A DNA stretch of 64,000 nt from Ruegeria sp. 6PALISEP08 (GCF_001238295.1 NZ_LGXZ01000013.1:56846-120845); one strand, 5' to 3'; shown: positions 1 to 9,765, counted from the stretch's first letter. Translations and numbers: made by a program. Notes: generated by a model not told the origin, from the sequence alone.

Positions 1-1288
1 CATCGTGGGTGGTGATGCCAGTGGGGCAGGTGTTCTTGTTGCATTGAAGGGCCTGAATGCAGCCAAGCGCAAACATGAAACCGCGCGCCGAGTTCACAAA
101 ATCCGCGCCTGCGCAAAACGCCCATGCGACCTCGGAAGGGTTGATCATCTTGCCACTGGCACAGACTTTCACCCGATCCTTCAAGCCAAATTTCCTAAGG
201 ATATCCACGGTCAGCGGCAGGCTTTCACGGATAGGCATGCCCATATTGTCGATCAGGCTCATTGGTGCGGCACCGGTGCCGCCATCGGCGCTGTCGATTG
301 TAACAAAATCCGGGGCGCTTTCGGGACCGCGCTTTAGAATCTCCTTACACAGGTTTTCAAAAAAACCATAGGCTCCGATCACGGCCTTGAAGCCAACTGG
401 CTTACCGGTGACGTTGCGCACATAAGCGATCATGTCCAGAAGATCGCCGACACTATTGACTTCCGGGTGACGGTTGGGGCTGATCGCGTCCTGGCCAACC
501 ATCAGTCCGCGTATTTTGGCTATGTCCTCAGTCACTTTTGCGCCGGGCAAAATGCCGCCCTTGCCGGGTTTGGCCCCTTGACTAAGCTTAATCTCGAACA
601 TCTTTACCGCGTCATGGGCAGCTACAGCGCGCAGCTTGTCCTCGTCAAAACCGCCTTCAGGTTTACGCACGCCAAATTTGCCCGTGCCGATCTGGAAAAC
701 GATGTCTGCGCCGCTTTCCAGATGATAGGGCGACAAACCGCCTTCCCCGGTATTGATCCAAATACCGGCCTCTTTTGCACCGGATGACAATGCGCGCACA
801 GCAGGCACCGAGATTGCGCCATAGCTCATCCCTGAAATATTAAAGACTGAATCCGTCGTATAGGGTTTTTGCGTATAAGGTCCGATGGTTACAGCAGAAG
901 GGTCCATTGCGTCCTGCTCCAATGTCGGAAACGGGCAGTTCACAAAATACACCGTCCCATTTGGGCGCAAATCGCGGGTCGACCCAAAAGCAACGGTCGA
1001 GTCTATATCCTTTGCCGCACGGTAAACCCATGACCGTTCGGCCCGGTTAAACGGCATCTCTTCGCGGTCTTGCGCAAAGAAATACTGCCGAAAGAATTCG
1101 CCCATATGTTCAAAGAAATACCGAAACCGCGCCACCACTGGATAGTTCCGCCGCAGGGTGCTGTCGGTTTGAGTCTTGTCGCGGAAATAGATCACCACGA
1201 CCCACAGCACGGCGAATCCAACGGCAAAGACGAAAGCAAAAGAGAGGACTTGCATTAGTGTTAGGATCACATTCGATAGTTGTGACAT
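1..1288 (-). CDS. FMN-binding glutamate synthase family protein (3' end outside window)
   Basis: The protein resembles the FMN-binding (synthase) domain of glutamate synthase, found in bacteria as a stand-alone, membrane-anchored protein of unproven substrate. The visible 429 residues start MSQLSNVIL and open with one hydrophobic helix (about residues 5-30). They contain ISGMSYGAIS, the glycine-rich NTGEGG and SADGGTGAAP segments of the FMN/2-oxoglutarate site, and the cysteine pattern CIQALQCNKNTC, which matches the 3Fe-4S ligands of glutamate synthases. The reading frame runs off the left edge after CPTGITTHD, so the C-terminus is missing. No glutaminase domain precedes it, so this is not a complete GltB. 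It lies just downstream of hemA on the same strand, 52 bp away. Start chosen because it is the first ATG before the hydrophobic helix. Confidence 0.85.
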   Translation of the reverse strand, partial: MSQLSNVILTLMQVLSFAFVFAVGFAVLWVVVIYFRDKTQTDSTLRRNYPVVARFRYFFEHMGEFFRQYFFAQDREEMPFNRAERSWVYRAAKDIDSTVAFGSTRDLRPNGTVYFVNCPFPTLEQDAMDPSAVTIGPYTQKPYTTDSVFNISGMSYGAISVPAVRALSSGAKEAGIWINTGEGGLSPYHLESGADIVFQIGTGKFGVRKPEGGFDEDKLRAVAAHDAVKMFEIKLSQGAKPGKGGILPGAKVTEDIAKIRGLMVGQDAISPNRHPEVNSVGDLLDMIAYVRNVTGKPVGFKAVIGAYGFFENLCKEILKRGPESAPDFVTIDSADGGTGAAPMSLIDNMGMPIRESLPLTVDILRKFGLKDRVKVCASGKMINPSEVAWAFCAGADFVNSARGFMFALGCIQALQCNKNTCPTGITTHD

Positions 1289-1340
1289 CAGAAGTTAGCT
1301 CCGGAATTGGTTCTGGGCAAAGGGTGGAAGGGCAGGCGCG

Positions 1341-2618
1341 TCAACCGGCCAGCTCAGTGCGATTCAATTCACATTGGGCCCAAAGTGTGATTAATCCATT
1401 CACAAGTTGATCAATTTCTGCTGATCCATGCACCGGGGATGGGGTAAGCCGCAAACGCTCGGTCCCGCGTGGGACGGCCGGAAAATTGATCGGCTGCACA
1501 TAGATGCCATAATCGTCCAGCAGCATATCACTCAGTTTCTTGGTGTGAACCGGGTTGCCGACGATCACGGGCACGATATGGCTGCCATGGTCGATCAGCG
1601 GCAGGCCCATCCTTTTCAGGCGCAGCTTCAGAATTTTCGCCCGGGTCTGATGCTGCTCACGCAGCTCAGATGCCGTTTTCAGATAGGCAACCGAGGCCTC
1701 AGCCCCCGCCGCAACCGCTGGCGGCAATGAGGTGGTGAAAATAAAACCCGGCGCATATGACCGCACGGTGTCACACATTTTCTCGCTGGCCGCGATATAC
1801 CCCCCCATCACGCCAAAAGCCTTGGCAAGCGTGCCGTTGATGATGTCGATACGATGCGCCAGACGATCACGCTCGGATACGCCGCCACCGCGCGGGCCGT
1901 ACATGCCGACTGCATGAACCTCGTCGATATAGGTCAGTGCACCGAATTCATCGGCCAGATCGCAAATCTCCTCAATCGGACCAAAATCACCGTCCATCGA
2001 ATAGACAGATTCAAAGGCAATCAACTTGGGGGCTTTGGGATCGTCCGCCTCAAGCAATTCGCGCAGATGTGCCACATCATTGTGACGGCAGATGCGTTTG
2101 GCACCGCCGTTGCGGCGCGCGCCCTCGATCATCGAGGCATGGTTCAGCTCATCCGAATAGATGATCAGACCGGGGAACAGTTTCGGCCGCGTGCTCAGCG
2201 TTGCATCATTGGCGATATAAGCACTGGTGAAAAGCAGCGCAGATTCTTTGCCATGCAGATCGGCCAGCTCGGCCTCAAGCCGCTTGTGACTAATCGTGGT
2301 GCCCGAGCTATTGCGAGTACCACCCGAACCGGCGCCAGCGGCGTCAACAGCTTCGTGCATGGCCTTCAGAACAACGGGGTGCTGGCCTATACCCAGATAG
2401 TCATTGCCACACCACACGGTAATATTCTGCTGCGAACCGTCCGGGCGGGTTCGAACGGCATGCGGAAAATGACCATTCCGGCGTTCGATGTCGATGAAGG
2501 TCCGGTAGCGTCCCTCATCATGCAGCCTGGCAATCGCTGTATCGAGCTGAGCAATATAGTCCACCGGTATCTGCGCTCCTAGGTTCGGAGGGCGTCGCAG
2601 GTTTGAGAAACGCTTCAT
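1341..2618 (-). CDS. hemA: 5-aminolevulinate synthase
   Basis: Condenses glycine with succinyl-CoA to 5-aminolevulinate, the first step of haem and bacteriochlorophyll synthesis in alphaproteobacteria; cytoplasmic, PLP-dependent. The sequence is full length and closely follows the Rhodobacter HemA pattern: [10 protein letters not shown] (about residue 67), GAGSGGTRN (95), FESVYSMDG (202), YIDEVHAVG (230) and the PLP lysine K266 in GTLAKAFG. Start is ambiguous. The ATG at 2618 has a GGAG seven bases upstream but adds 18 residues relative to known HemA; a GTG at 2564 would give the usual N-terminus [10 protein letters not shown]. The hemA and hemT paralogues cannot be told apart here. It is followed by the glutamate-synthase-like gene on the same strand. 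Confidence 0.95.
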   Translation of the reverse strand: MKRFSNLRRPPNLGAQIPVDYIAQLDTAIARLHDEGRYRTFIDIERRNGHFPHAVRTRPDGSQQNITVWCGNDYLGIGQHPVVLKAMHEAVDAAGAGSGGTRNSSGTTISHKRLEAELADLHGKESALLFTSAYIANDATLSTRPKLFPGLIIYSDELNHASMIEGARRNGGAKRICRHNDVAHLRELLEADDPKAPKLIAFESVYSMDGDFGPIEEICDLADEFGALTYIDEVHAVGMYGPRGGGVSERDRLAHRIDIINGTLAKAFGVMGGYIAASEKMCDTVRSYAPGFIFTTSLPPAVAAGAEASVAYLKTASELREQHQTRAKILKLRLKRMGLPLIDHGSHIVPVIVGNPVHTKKLSDMLLDDYGIYVQPINFPAVPRGTERLRLTPSPVHGSAEIDQLVNGLITLWAQCELNRTELAG

Positions 2619-2784
2619 TCAAATACTCCAGTTGACCGCGCAGGTGCACGAACGATCCTACAGGTTAGAACCATGGATAACTCGCTCACTCCCAACTGCA
2701 ACGGGAACGGATCGTTTTAGCTAATCCGCCCCGCTGCGTCAGGGTGAGTGGTGGGGGTTAGGTTGCCCAGCCTGTTTGGTCGTC

Positions 2785-3339
2785 TCAATTTGTGTTCAGC
2801 ACCGGATAAGCTTCGGTATAGACCCAGTCAGTTTCTCGGGCGGGTACATGGCAGGTCTTACATTCGATATTGTAATCTTCGGTCGTCGTTGTTTCACGAT
2901 CAGCCACGTCGAAATAAGCCCAACCCCAGCCGCTGCCCCAGAGGCCATTTCCGTCAAACCGGTCGTGTTCGTCTTTCACCATGACAAACCAGCCCGTAAC
3001 CTCGGTCGCATAGGCTGCAGTTCCGGTGGTGTACTCGTCGGTTTTGCTTTCTAACAGCTCCTTGATCAGAACTGCACCGTCGGGGAACGACCCATGGTCC
3101 AGATAATGTTCGATCACGCCCCGTTGCGTATAGACAACGTGCTGTCCAGTGGCTTCGCCTTCGTCCAGAATGGTCCAGCTACCCAGCATTGGCCAATTGG
3201 TGCGAAACTCACCCTTGGGCATGTGGATGCTTCCATTTGATCCAACGACCCCTTGGGTCGACACAGAAAACTCCTGTGCCGACCCGGGGAGCGCTCCGAT
3301 TGGGCTAATCAGAGCGAGGCAACCCAATAGACGTTTCAC
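2785..3339 (-). CDS. secreted cytochrome P460 family protein (copy 1)
   Basis: A periplasmic c-type haem protein of the cytochrome P460 family, whose characterised members oxidise hydroxylamine or bind NO; the role here is unknown. The 184-residue precursor has a short signal peptide (cleavage likely after GSA at about residue 21). A single haem-attachment motif C160-K-T-C163-H164 lies near the C-terminus, as the family requires, and the tail WVYTEAYPVL is nearly matched in the next gene upstream (FVFTQFYPVL). The two genes are 3 bp apart, so they are probably cotranscribed from the divergent region shared with the LysR gene at 4054. The lysine that crosslinks to haem in true P460 could not be assigned by eye. 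Confidence 0.75.
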   Translation of the reverse strand: MKRLLGCLALISPIGALPGSAQEFSVSTQGVVGSNGSIHMPKGEFRTNWPMLGSWTILDEGEATGQHVVYTQRGVIEHYLDHGSFPDGAVLIKELLESKTDEYTTGTAAYATEVTGWFVMVKDEHDRFDGNGLWGSGWGWAYFDVADRETTTTEDYNIECKTCHVPARETDWVYTEAYPVLNTN

Positions 3340-3342
3340 GTC

Positions 3343-3948
3343 TCAATTTCCCTGAACGGCACGAAGCACAGGGTAGAACTGGGTAAACACGAAATCGGTA
3401 TCTGCGTTGGATTCATGACAGGCGTTGCAGGATTCTGCTGGGAAGGCCTGTGCTGTTTCAGCATAGGGTTCGCCATCGTGCCCAAAACTGTAATAGACCC
3501 AGCCGCCCGGTTCGCTACTGAACCGTTCCGTATCTTTGACCGTAAGTTCAAGACCGACGAATTCGCCCTGAAAGTACCCGTTGCCGGACACTTCGAAACA
3601 AGCGCCATCGTCTTCGGTGCAATTGTCGCCTTCGCGGATCATCACCAATTCTTTGGCAATCTGCGTACCATTTGCCCATTCACCGGTTTCTGCAAAGTAG
3701 TCATAGGCTGAAGGTTCGACATAGACATTGTGAAACTCTGGAAAAGGAGCTTCGCCGTCATTCAGGGCATTGGGGGTCAGTGGCGAACCGATGAAAACCC
3801 AGCGACGGTAATCAGTGGGAACATTGACTGACCCGTCGTCATTAAAGGTCGCTTCGGCAATAGTTTCTGCTGAGGATTGAGCCAGAACTGCACCCGCCAA
3901 AACAAAAGCGACAATTACTGTGGCGGCAGCGTAATGTGGTAGCTTCAT
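3343..3948 (-). CDS. secreted cytochrome P460 family protein (copy 2)
   Basis: Paralogue of the gene directly downstream, with the same architecture: signal peptide (residues 1-23, ending VLA), a beta-rich body, and one c-type haem site C174-N-A-C177-H178 followed by TDFVFTQFYPVL. Unlike copy 1 it has two further cysteines (C110 and C117) in a seven-residue insertion, possibly a disulfide. Expected in the periplasm, with haem attached by the cytochrome c maturation system, which is not in the window. It is the first gene of the pair and diverges from a LysR regulator across a 105-bp gap that carries a LysR-type box. The enzymatic role is not known; NO or hydroxylamine chemistry would be the family default. 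Confidence 0.75.
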   Translation of the reverse strand: MKLPHYAAATVIVAFVLAGAVLAQSSAETIAEATFNDDGSVNVPTDYRRWVFIGSPLTPNALNDGEAPFPEFHNVYVEPSAYDYFAETGEWANGTQIAKELVMIREGDNCTEDDGACFEVSGNGYFQGEFVGLELTVKDTERFSSEPGGWVYYSFGHDGEPYAETAQAFPAESCNACHESNADTDFVFTQFYPVLRAVQGN

Positions 3949-3990
3949 TGAGAGGTCTCCTTGTGGCTGACCTCAAATCTAGTGCCTCCA

Positions 3991-4011
3991 ATCATATATT
4001 TTAGTTATGAT
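3991..4011. promoter_or_regulatory. LysR-type T-N11-A box
   Basis: ATCAT, eleven bases, then ATGAT form a perfect inverted repeat with the T-N11-A geometry typical of LysR binding sites. It lies in the 105-bp gap between the P460 pair and the lysR start, where such a regulator would control both directions. The function is inferred from position and symmetry. Confidence 0.5.
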
Positions 4012-4053
4012 ATGTATAACTGGCCCACCTGCCACGCTGAGGTACAAGAACCT

Positions 4054-4941
4054 ATGGAACTTCGTCGCATTCGATATTTTCTTACCGTCGCACGCACACT
4101 CAATTTTTCTCAAGCTGCGAGAGAATTAAAGATCTCGCAACCTGCATTGAGTAAAGCAATCCAGCAGCTTGAATCGGAATTTGGCGGATCTCTGATCCGA
4201 AGAGAAGGGCGTTTGACGCACTTGACCCACCTGGGTGAACGCATGCGTACCTCTCTTCAGGAGGTGGAGGATGCAGCAAGTCGCGCTGCACAGCTTGCAT
4301 CACGGATTGCGAAGACCGAAACCGCATGTATCCGTATTGCGATCATGTGCACCATAGACCCGGGCAAGGTAGGCCGTTGTCTGGCGCAGTTCCAGCAAGA
4401 CAACCCGACGCTGTCGATTGAGTTGCTGGATTTCACCGCTGCAACGATTCAAGAGGCGCTATTGAATGGCAAAGTCGACGTCGCAATCATTGGCAGCCCT
4501 GTCGAAGCTGTTCCACGAATGCGCACCCATGAATTGTTTCAGGAACGCATGGTGATGTCCTGCGGATTGCAAAACCGGTTGGCTCAACGCGAGTCGATCC
4601 CTCTGAAGATGATCGCCGAGTTTCCCTATATAGACAGGTTGCGATGCGAGTTTCGGGATATGATCTTGTCGATGGTTGAAAAGAACGATGTGAACCTGAA
4701 TGTCGTGGCCAGCAGCGAGCGGGAAGATTGGATAAAATCATTGCTTGCGCAAGATCACGGTGTCTCGATCATGCCAGAAAGTTCTGCCAGTTCAGCGGGC
4801 CTGAAATCAGTGGCCTTGCGAGACCAGAATCTACTCAGATCGGTTTATTTGACGATCCCCGCTGGACGCGAAGACCTGCCCCCTGTTCAGGCGCTGATTA
4901 AACACGTCAAATCGTTTTCTTGGTCACTTGCGTCGGGGTAA
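4054..4941 (+). CDS. LysR family transcriptional regulator
   Basis: DNA-binding regulator with the LysR winged helix at the N-terminus (ELRRIRYFLTVARTLNFSQA, then LKISQPALSKAIQQLE, residues 2-46) and a substrate-binding domain from about residue 90. The length of 295 residues is normal. The start is set at MELRRIRYF because upstream in-frame codons would add a non-conserved, hydrophobic stretch; a GAGG lies ten bases before this ATG. It is divergent from the tandem P460 genes and is the likely regulator of that pair through the inverted repeat in between. The inducer is unknown. Confidence 0.88.
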   Translation: MELRRIRYFLTVARTLNFSQAARELKISQPALSKAIQQLESEFGGSLIRREGRLTHLTHLGERMRTSLQEVEDAASRAAQLASRIAKTETACIRIAIMCTIDPGKVGRCLAQFQQDNPTLSIELLDFTAATIQEALLNGKVDVAIIGSPVEAVPRMRTHELFQERMVMSCGLQNRLAQRESIPLKMIAEFPYIDRLRCEFRDMILSMVEKNDVNLNVVASSEREDWIKSLLAQDHGVSIMPESSASSAGLKSVALRDQNLLRSVYLTIPAGREDLPPVQALIKHVKSFSWSLASG

Positions 4942-5106
4942 GCGAACGCTTTTGAATAGTCTGACTGACACCAACGTAGTAAAACGCTCCACGTCCAAAG
5001 CAGGCTTTCGTGGGTATCGTGTGCAATTGCATTGGGCGTGCCATAACGCAACTCCTCCTACAAAACCAAAGCGGACATCTGTCCACACTGCGGCATGTGG
5101 TAGTTT

Positions 5107-5131
5107 GGGCTCCAATGAGACATTCGCCGCG
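5107..5131 (+). repeat. short dispersed intergenic element, copy A
   Basis: Fits GGGCTC-N8-CATTC-KCYGCG exactly over 25 nt, shared with copies at 9860 and 12274. All copies are in non-coding gaps. The function is unknown; see the matching finding. Confidence 0.4.
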
Positions 5132-5173
5132 TCCAGCATAAGTGTCAGGTTTTGGGTTCTCGGATGGAAGGCC

Positions 5174-5937
5174 TTAAATAAAAGCCGTTGGGCATCGCAG
5201 TTCCTCAAGGCTGACATCTTCTATGTTTGACAGGTCGCTCGCGTTTTTACTGCGAAGATGGGCGAGAATACCTCGCACCCGGACCTCGCCGACCCCATGT
5301 AGCTCCCGCGCGCGTTCAAGCGTGATGAGTTTGGTGCTGAGATTTCCGTACCCAGAACTTTCGCACCGGTCTGCAGTGGATAGTTTTCGCGCACAAAATC
5401 CTGCACGCAAGCCCTGAGGACCGCTGTCGCCGGGTCCGCTTCAGTATCTTTAAGCCAGGTATAGAATTCGCCCATATCTGTCGTGAAATAGGACCGCTTA
5501 GAGGAAGACCGGCGTCTGGCACGCACCAGCTCAGCTTTCAGGGCTTCCGGCCCACTCTTCAAAATCTCGAATCCGGCCGACATGGCAGTACGCTCCAGCT
5601 CAAAATCCAAATCCGAGCGGCCGATACCGCGGTCCATGGCAATCGCCATACCTAATGTCAGAGCGGCCTGATGAAGATGCGTCAGCTCCAGCGAGTCCAA
5701 CCAGTCACCGGCGACCCCAAACTCAATACGGCGGCTCAGGTAGGTTTCAAACGAGGATCGCCCAAGCGATGTTGCGTCTTGAGCGGCTTTAAAGATCAGA
5801 TCTTGGTGACGCGTTACTTGTTCAACCACATCATAGGTGCGATGTACATATGACGCGTTGGGAAGCTGGAGCAGCGGAACGCCGTGTTTTGCGCAGGTCC
5901 CAATCGGAAGCACCAACCACTCGAGAAGCTGGAACGC
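5174..5937 (-). pseudogene. tniQ: tniQ-like transposition gene, decayed
   Basis: Remnant of a TniQ-family protein, the target-selection partner of TniA/TniB in Tn5053/Tn7-like transposons. Read from the high-coordinate end, the frame carries the family's internal pattern: PIGTCAKHGVPLLQLP, then LSRRIEFGVAGDWLDSLELT, LHQAALTLG and AGFEILKSGPEALKAEL. It lacks the N-terminal zinc-finger part: a TAG stop sits directly upstream at about 5940 and a TGA follows further upstream. Near 5325-5345 the frame shifts, after AKVLGTEIS, into STKLITLERARELHGVGEV, which is the expected C-terminal helix-turn-helix-like part. No TniA or TniB remains nearby, so this is a relic of a lost element. Confidence 0.7.
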
Positions 5938-6130
5938 GTTCTACGGGACAAAAGCCTCCATATTGGTCTTCAGAAACCCCGCGTAGATGGCTCGGAAAGC
6001 CGCGCGGAACCCGCGCGCACCAAGGTCAGAGGTTTTATGAGATCACTGATCGAGAGTTCGTCTGTTAGACCCGAAACGGACCTTCAGCTCGGCTTAGTGA
6101 AATGCCTGGAACGCGAGACAAAACTGCCGC

Positions 6131-7567
6131 TCAGTCATTGGGTGGTTCATAGGGGTCTGGCGTTCCCGGCGGGATCGGAGGGTGCTCCTTGAACGTTGCG
6201 ATGTGCTCCTGCAACTGCGGTAGCGCCTTTTCGACCGCCCATGTGTGAGGGAAGAGTACGCTTTCGCGCTCGTGCGGATCATTCAGAAGATTGTAGACCC
6301 TTGGTGTGTCAAAAGAATTTGTCACACCAAAAGCTGTCGTATTCTCTTTGAACAGGACTTTCCAATCCTTCCATTTAACGCCGAAAATCTGTTCACCCAT
6401 GTAAACGATCACGCCATCTCGATTTGAATTTGGCTGGGCACCGAGAAAGAATTCGGATTGGTCAATGCCATCAAAGGCCCGGTCTCTTGGCACCTTGCCG
6501 CCTGCAAACGTCGCGAATGTCGGAAAGAGGTCCATCGAGTGGACAACATCGTTACTCGCAGAACCGGCAGGGATTTTCCCAGGCCATTTGATCGCAAAAG
6601 GTACGCGCATACTTCCCTCGAGGCTAGTGAAGAGAGTGCCACGCCAAGGCCCTGCGGTGCCATGAACCGCAGGTACTGGTGAGACGTTCGCGTTTCCAAC
6701 TGGCAGAGCTTCGGGGCCGTTGTCGGCAGTAAAGATCACCACGGTATCATCCGAAACACCCGCGGTCTCTAACGCATCAACGATGCGCCCGATGTAGGTG
6801 TCAGTCTGAAGTAGAATGTCGGCCCAAACACCGTTTCCAGTGGCACCATCGAATTCCTCGGACGCGATGTTTGGATAGTGGGTCTGTGTATAAGCAAGAT
6901 AAATGAAAAAGGGTGCGTCGTCTTCGCTCTTCGCTTCGATGAATTCGATAGCCTTTTTTGTCAGGTCACCATCTATCTCACCGCGATAGTCCAGGTCATA
7001 GTCCCGCACTATGGATGCTGGCTCGCCTGACACACCTTGCTTGACGACGGGCTCTTCCATCTCAGCTTCAGCAAATCCCGGAAGCGTTCGCCAGACTGTA
7101 ACGTCAGTGGTTTCGACGCCGTAAAACTCGTCGAATCCTTGATTCGTTGGATAGCGCCCTGCAGACCAGCCGAGGTGCCATTTTCCGTACATGGCCGTGT
7201 TGTATCCCGCATCCTTTAGCATCTCGGCCATAGTGATTTCCCATTGGGTCAGACCGTAGACGCCGCCGGCCAGTGGGACTGTATGGTTGCCGCTCCGGAT
7301 GCCGTAACGCCCAGTCATAGTCGCAGCTCGAGAGGGAGTGCACTGACTTTCCACGTTAAAGTTCGTGAGCCTTAATCCTTCTGCAGCCAGGGCATCCATT
7401 TCGGGAGTCGCTGTACCGCGGATTATGCCACCACCGTTGAATCCTGGTTCACCCCAACCAAAGTTATCCAGAAATATGAATACGATATTGGGTTTGTCTT
7501 GGGCTGAGGCAACTGTGGCAAATAGAAGAAAAAAGGACAGTAGGAATGTTCGTGAAAACCACTTCAT
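6131..7567 (-). CDS. periplasmic arylsulfatase
   Basis: Type I sulfatase that hydrolyses sulfate esters with a formylglycine nucleophile. The signal peptide MKWFSRTFLLSFFLLFATVASA is followed by the mature start QDKPNIVFIFLDN. The metal-binding Asp is in FLDNFG, and the activation motif C76-T-P-S-R is canonical, so C76 should be converted to formylglycine by an FGE enzyme located elsewhere. MYGKWHLG and the later FTADNGPE complete the sulfatase signature. The start at 7567 is chosen because it gives a clean signal peptide and has GGAGG six bases upstream; a longer in-frame extension to 7618 has neither. It diverges from the DUF3604 gene; the pairing suggests a shared substrate, which is inference. 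Confidence 0.9.
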   Translation of the reverse strand: MKWFSRTFLLSFFLLFATVASAQDKPNIVFIFLDNFGWGEPGFNGGGIIRGTATPEMDALAAEGLRLTNFNVESQCTPSRAATMTGRYGIRSGNHTVPLAGGVYGLTQWEITMAEMLKDAGYNTAMYGKWHLGWSAGRYPTNQGFDEFYGVETTDVTVWRTLPGFAEAEMEEPVVKQGVSGEPASIVRDYDLDYRGEIDGDLTKKAIEFIEAKSEDDAPFFIYLAYTQTHYPNIASEEFDGATGNGVWADILLQTDTYIGRIVDALETAGVSDDTVVIFTADNGPEALPVGNANVSPVPAVHGTAGPWRGTLFTSLEGSMRVPFAIKWPGKIPAGSASNDVVHSMDLFPTFATFAGGKVPRDRAFDGIDQSEFFLGAQPNSNRDGVIVYMGEQIFGVKWKDWKVLFKENTTAFGVTNSFDTPRVYNLLNDPHERESVLFPHTWAVEKALPQLQEHIATFKEHPPIPPGTPDPYEPPND

Positions 7568-7821
7568 GACAACGCCTCCAATCAAGATCACTGGCATAAG
7601 ACTGACGAACAAGAGCACCCATCGTCAAGAAAGGCTACTCACTGCGGGACCTGAAGCAAGGTGGCTGAGCGTCAACGCTATGGGCGAACCCGAGGTTCAG
7701 AAATAAATGAACCTTTCTCAGGATCGCTGGCGCCCAAATTAGAAAAACCGTTGTTTTACTTGACGAACAGCCGCGTCAGATGTTGCCATAGGCTGGCATT
7801 CAGCTCTGCTGGGAGGTTCCA
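7568..7821. promoter_or_regulatory. divergent promoter region of arylsulfatase and DUF3604 genes
   Basis: A 254-bp non-coding stretch from which both secreted proteins are transcribed outward. A purine-rich ribosome site (GGGAGG) ends six bases before the DUF3604 ATG. No clear palindrome or sigma site was recognised. Confidence 0.4.
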
Positions 7822-9765
7822 ATGAAGTTTTTTCTGACATCGACAGCAATTGTTTCTGCCACGTTCATAGCAAGCTCTTCAAATGCTCAAGAGGCTGCAC
7901 AAGGTGGGCAAGTTGGGGAGATGACTATATCGGTTGATGATATGCGCGAACCTGCACCGGCTGATTTCTCACCGTACGCTGGGCGTGATTTTCCTACGCG
8001 TCCTCTGTGGGGTGACACCCATATTCACACGTCAAATTCACTCGACGCGCGCGGATTTGGAGTCATTCTGAGCCCGGACGATGCCTATAGATTTGCACGC
8101 GGTGAGGAAGTCACAACATCGCACGGCCTGCGCGTGCAATTGTCGCGCCCGCTCGACTGGCTTGTCGTTGCCGATCACTCTGATGCCATGGGCGCTATGA
8201 ATGAAATCATCGCCGGAAACTCAACATTGATGCGGGACCCAACGCTTCGAGACTGGAGCGAACGACTTAACGCCGGTGGAGACGTCGCTCTAGGCGCAAC
8301 AATGGAAGTCATTGAAACTTTCGCGGGTATTACAGGAGATGCACTTCCCGAGGCAGTTTCAGATCGAAGATTTGTACAATCCGTCTGGGACAATTTCACG
8401 CAAACTGCGGATCACCACAACGACCCTGGGGCTTTCACTGCGTTCATCGGATACGAGTGGACATCCACTGAAGCTGGCAACAACCTCCACCGCAACGTGA
8501 TCTACCGAGATGATGCCATTCGCGCGCGGCAAATGCTACCTTTCACAACCGCAGAGACCTTTAATCCGGAACGGTTATGGGACTGGTTGGAAACATATGA
8601 ACAAGAGACTGGCGGTCGTGTACTGGCTCTTGCCCACAACGGCAACGTATCTAACGGTCTTATGTTCCCGGTCGAGACCAACCTGGAAACGGGTGAACCG
8701 TTGACAGCAGACTACGCAGAACGGCGCGCGAAGTGGGAACCAATGTATGAAATCACCCAAATCAAAGGTGACGGCGAAGCGCATCCGTTTCTAAGCCCAA
8801 ACGATGAGTTCGCAGACTATGAAACTTGGGATAAATCCAACCTTGGCCCAACTCCCAAAGAAGACTGGATGCTCCAATATGAATATGCCCGTGAGGCATT
8901 GAAGAACGGCCTGAAGCTAGAGGCTCAGCTCGGCACTAATCCATACAAATTCGGAGTAGTGGGATCGACCGATAGCCATACGGCTTTGGCAACGGCGGAA
9001 GAAGACAATTTTTTTGGCAAACACTCTGGGGTCGAACCAGAGCCGGGTCGTTGGCAGCATGTTGTTGGTGAGTTTGAAGCGACAAGAATTCTTGGATGGG
9101 AGATGGCAGCCTCTGGCTATGCAGCGGTCTGGGCTCAGGACAACACACGCGAAGCCATATTCGACGCCATGGAACGGAAAGAAGTTTACGGGACAACCGG
9201 TAGTCGTATCGCGGTTCGTTTCTTTGGTGGCTGGGATTTTACGGAAGCTGATGCAAGGTCTCGTTTGCCCGCAGAAATAGGATATAAAAAAGGCGTTCCG
9301 ATGGGTGGGGACCTCGCAGACGCGACAGAAGGCGCGGACGCCCCAACCTTCTTGGTTGCTGCGCTGAAAGATCCGTTCTCCGGCAATCTCGACCGTGTTC
9401 AGATTGTGAAAGGTTGGCTAAATTCCAGCGGCGAAACTGAAGAGCGGGTCTATGACGTGGCTTGGTCGGGAGACCGAGAACCTGACGCGGACGGCAACCT
9501 GCCAGCGGTGGGGAACACCGTGGATGTTACAACGGGCACGTTTACCAATTCCATAGGGTCTCCAGAGCTGATCACTGTTTGGACGGACCCTGAGTTCGAT
9601 CCTTCAGTGCGGGCTTTCTACTATGCTCGTGTTTTGGAAATTCCTACCCCGAGATGGACAATTTACGACGCGGTTCGGTTCGGGGATGAACTACCGCCCG
9701 AGGTGCCAACGTCAACACAGGAACGTGCTTACACTTCGCCAATTTGGTATACTCCCGAGGGCTGA
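7822..9765 (+). CDS. secreted DUF3604 domain protein
   Basis: Member of the DUF3604 family, periplasmic proteins with a PHP-like metal-binding fold and no settled reaction. A signal peptide (residues 1-22, ending SSNA) precedes the domain. The first metal motif is WGDTHIHT (H67 and H69), followed by VVADHSDAMG, LALAHNGNVSNG and GVVGSTDSHTA, matching the spaced His/Asp ligands of the fold. At 647 residues it is full length. It is divergent from an arylsulfatase and near an alkyl sulfatase at 12618, and such proteins are often found beside sulfatases. A metal-dependent hydrolytic role on an ester is a reasonable guess but not shown. Confidence 0.85.
   Translation: MKFFLTSTAIVSATFIASSSNAQEAAQGGQVGEMTISVDDMREPAPADFSPYAGRDFPTRPLWGDTHIHTSNSLDARGFGVILSPDDAYRFARGEEVTTSHGLRVQLSRPLDWLVVADHSDAMGAMNEIIAGNSTLMRDPTLRDWSERLNAGGDVALGATMEVIETFAGITGDALPEAVSDRRFVQSVWDNFTQTADHHNDPGAFTAFIGYEWTSTEAGNNLHRNVIYRDDAIRARQMLPFTTAETFNPERLWDWLETYEQETGGRVLALAHNGNVSNGLMFPVETNLETGEPLTADYAERRAKWEPMYEITQIKGDGEAHPFLSPNDEFADYETWDKSNLGPTPKEDWMLQYEYAREALKNGLKLEAQLGTNPYKFGVVGSTDSHTALATAEEDNFFGKHSGVEPEPGRWQHVVGEFEATRILGWEMAASGYAAVWAQDNTREAIFDAMERKEVYGTTGSRIAVRFFGGWDFTEADARSRLPAEIGYKKGVPMGGDLADATEGADAPTFLVAALKDPFSGNLDRVQIVKGWLNSSGETEERVYDVAWSGDREPDADGNLPAVGNTVDVTTGTFTNSIGSPELITVWTDPEFDPSVRAFYYARVLEIPTPRWTIYDAVRFGDELPPEVPTSTQERAYTSPIWYTPEG

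Noticed and set aside
1854..2582. 242-codon plus-strand frame
   Set aside because: Antisense shadow of hemA, whose conserved catalytic motifs are on the minus strand.
5884..6192. Plus-strand frame of 102 codons running into the arylsulfatase end
   Set aside because: It overlaps the sulfatase on the opposite strand and the tniQ relic; no start signal or family pattern was seen.
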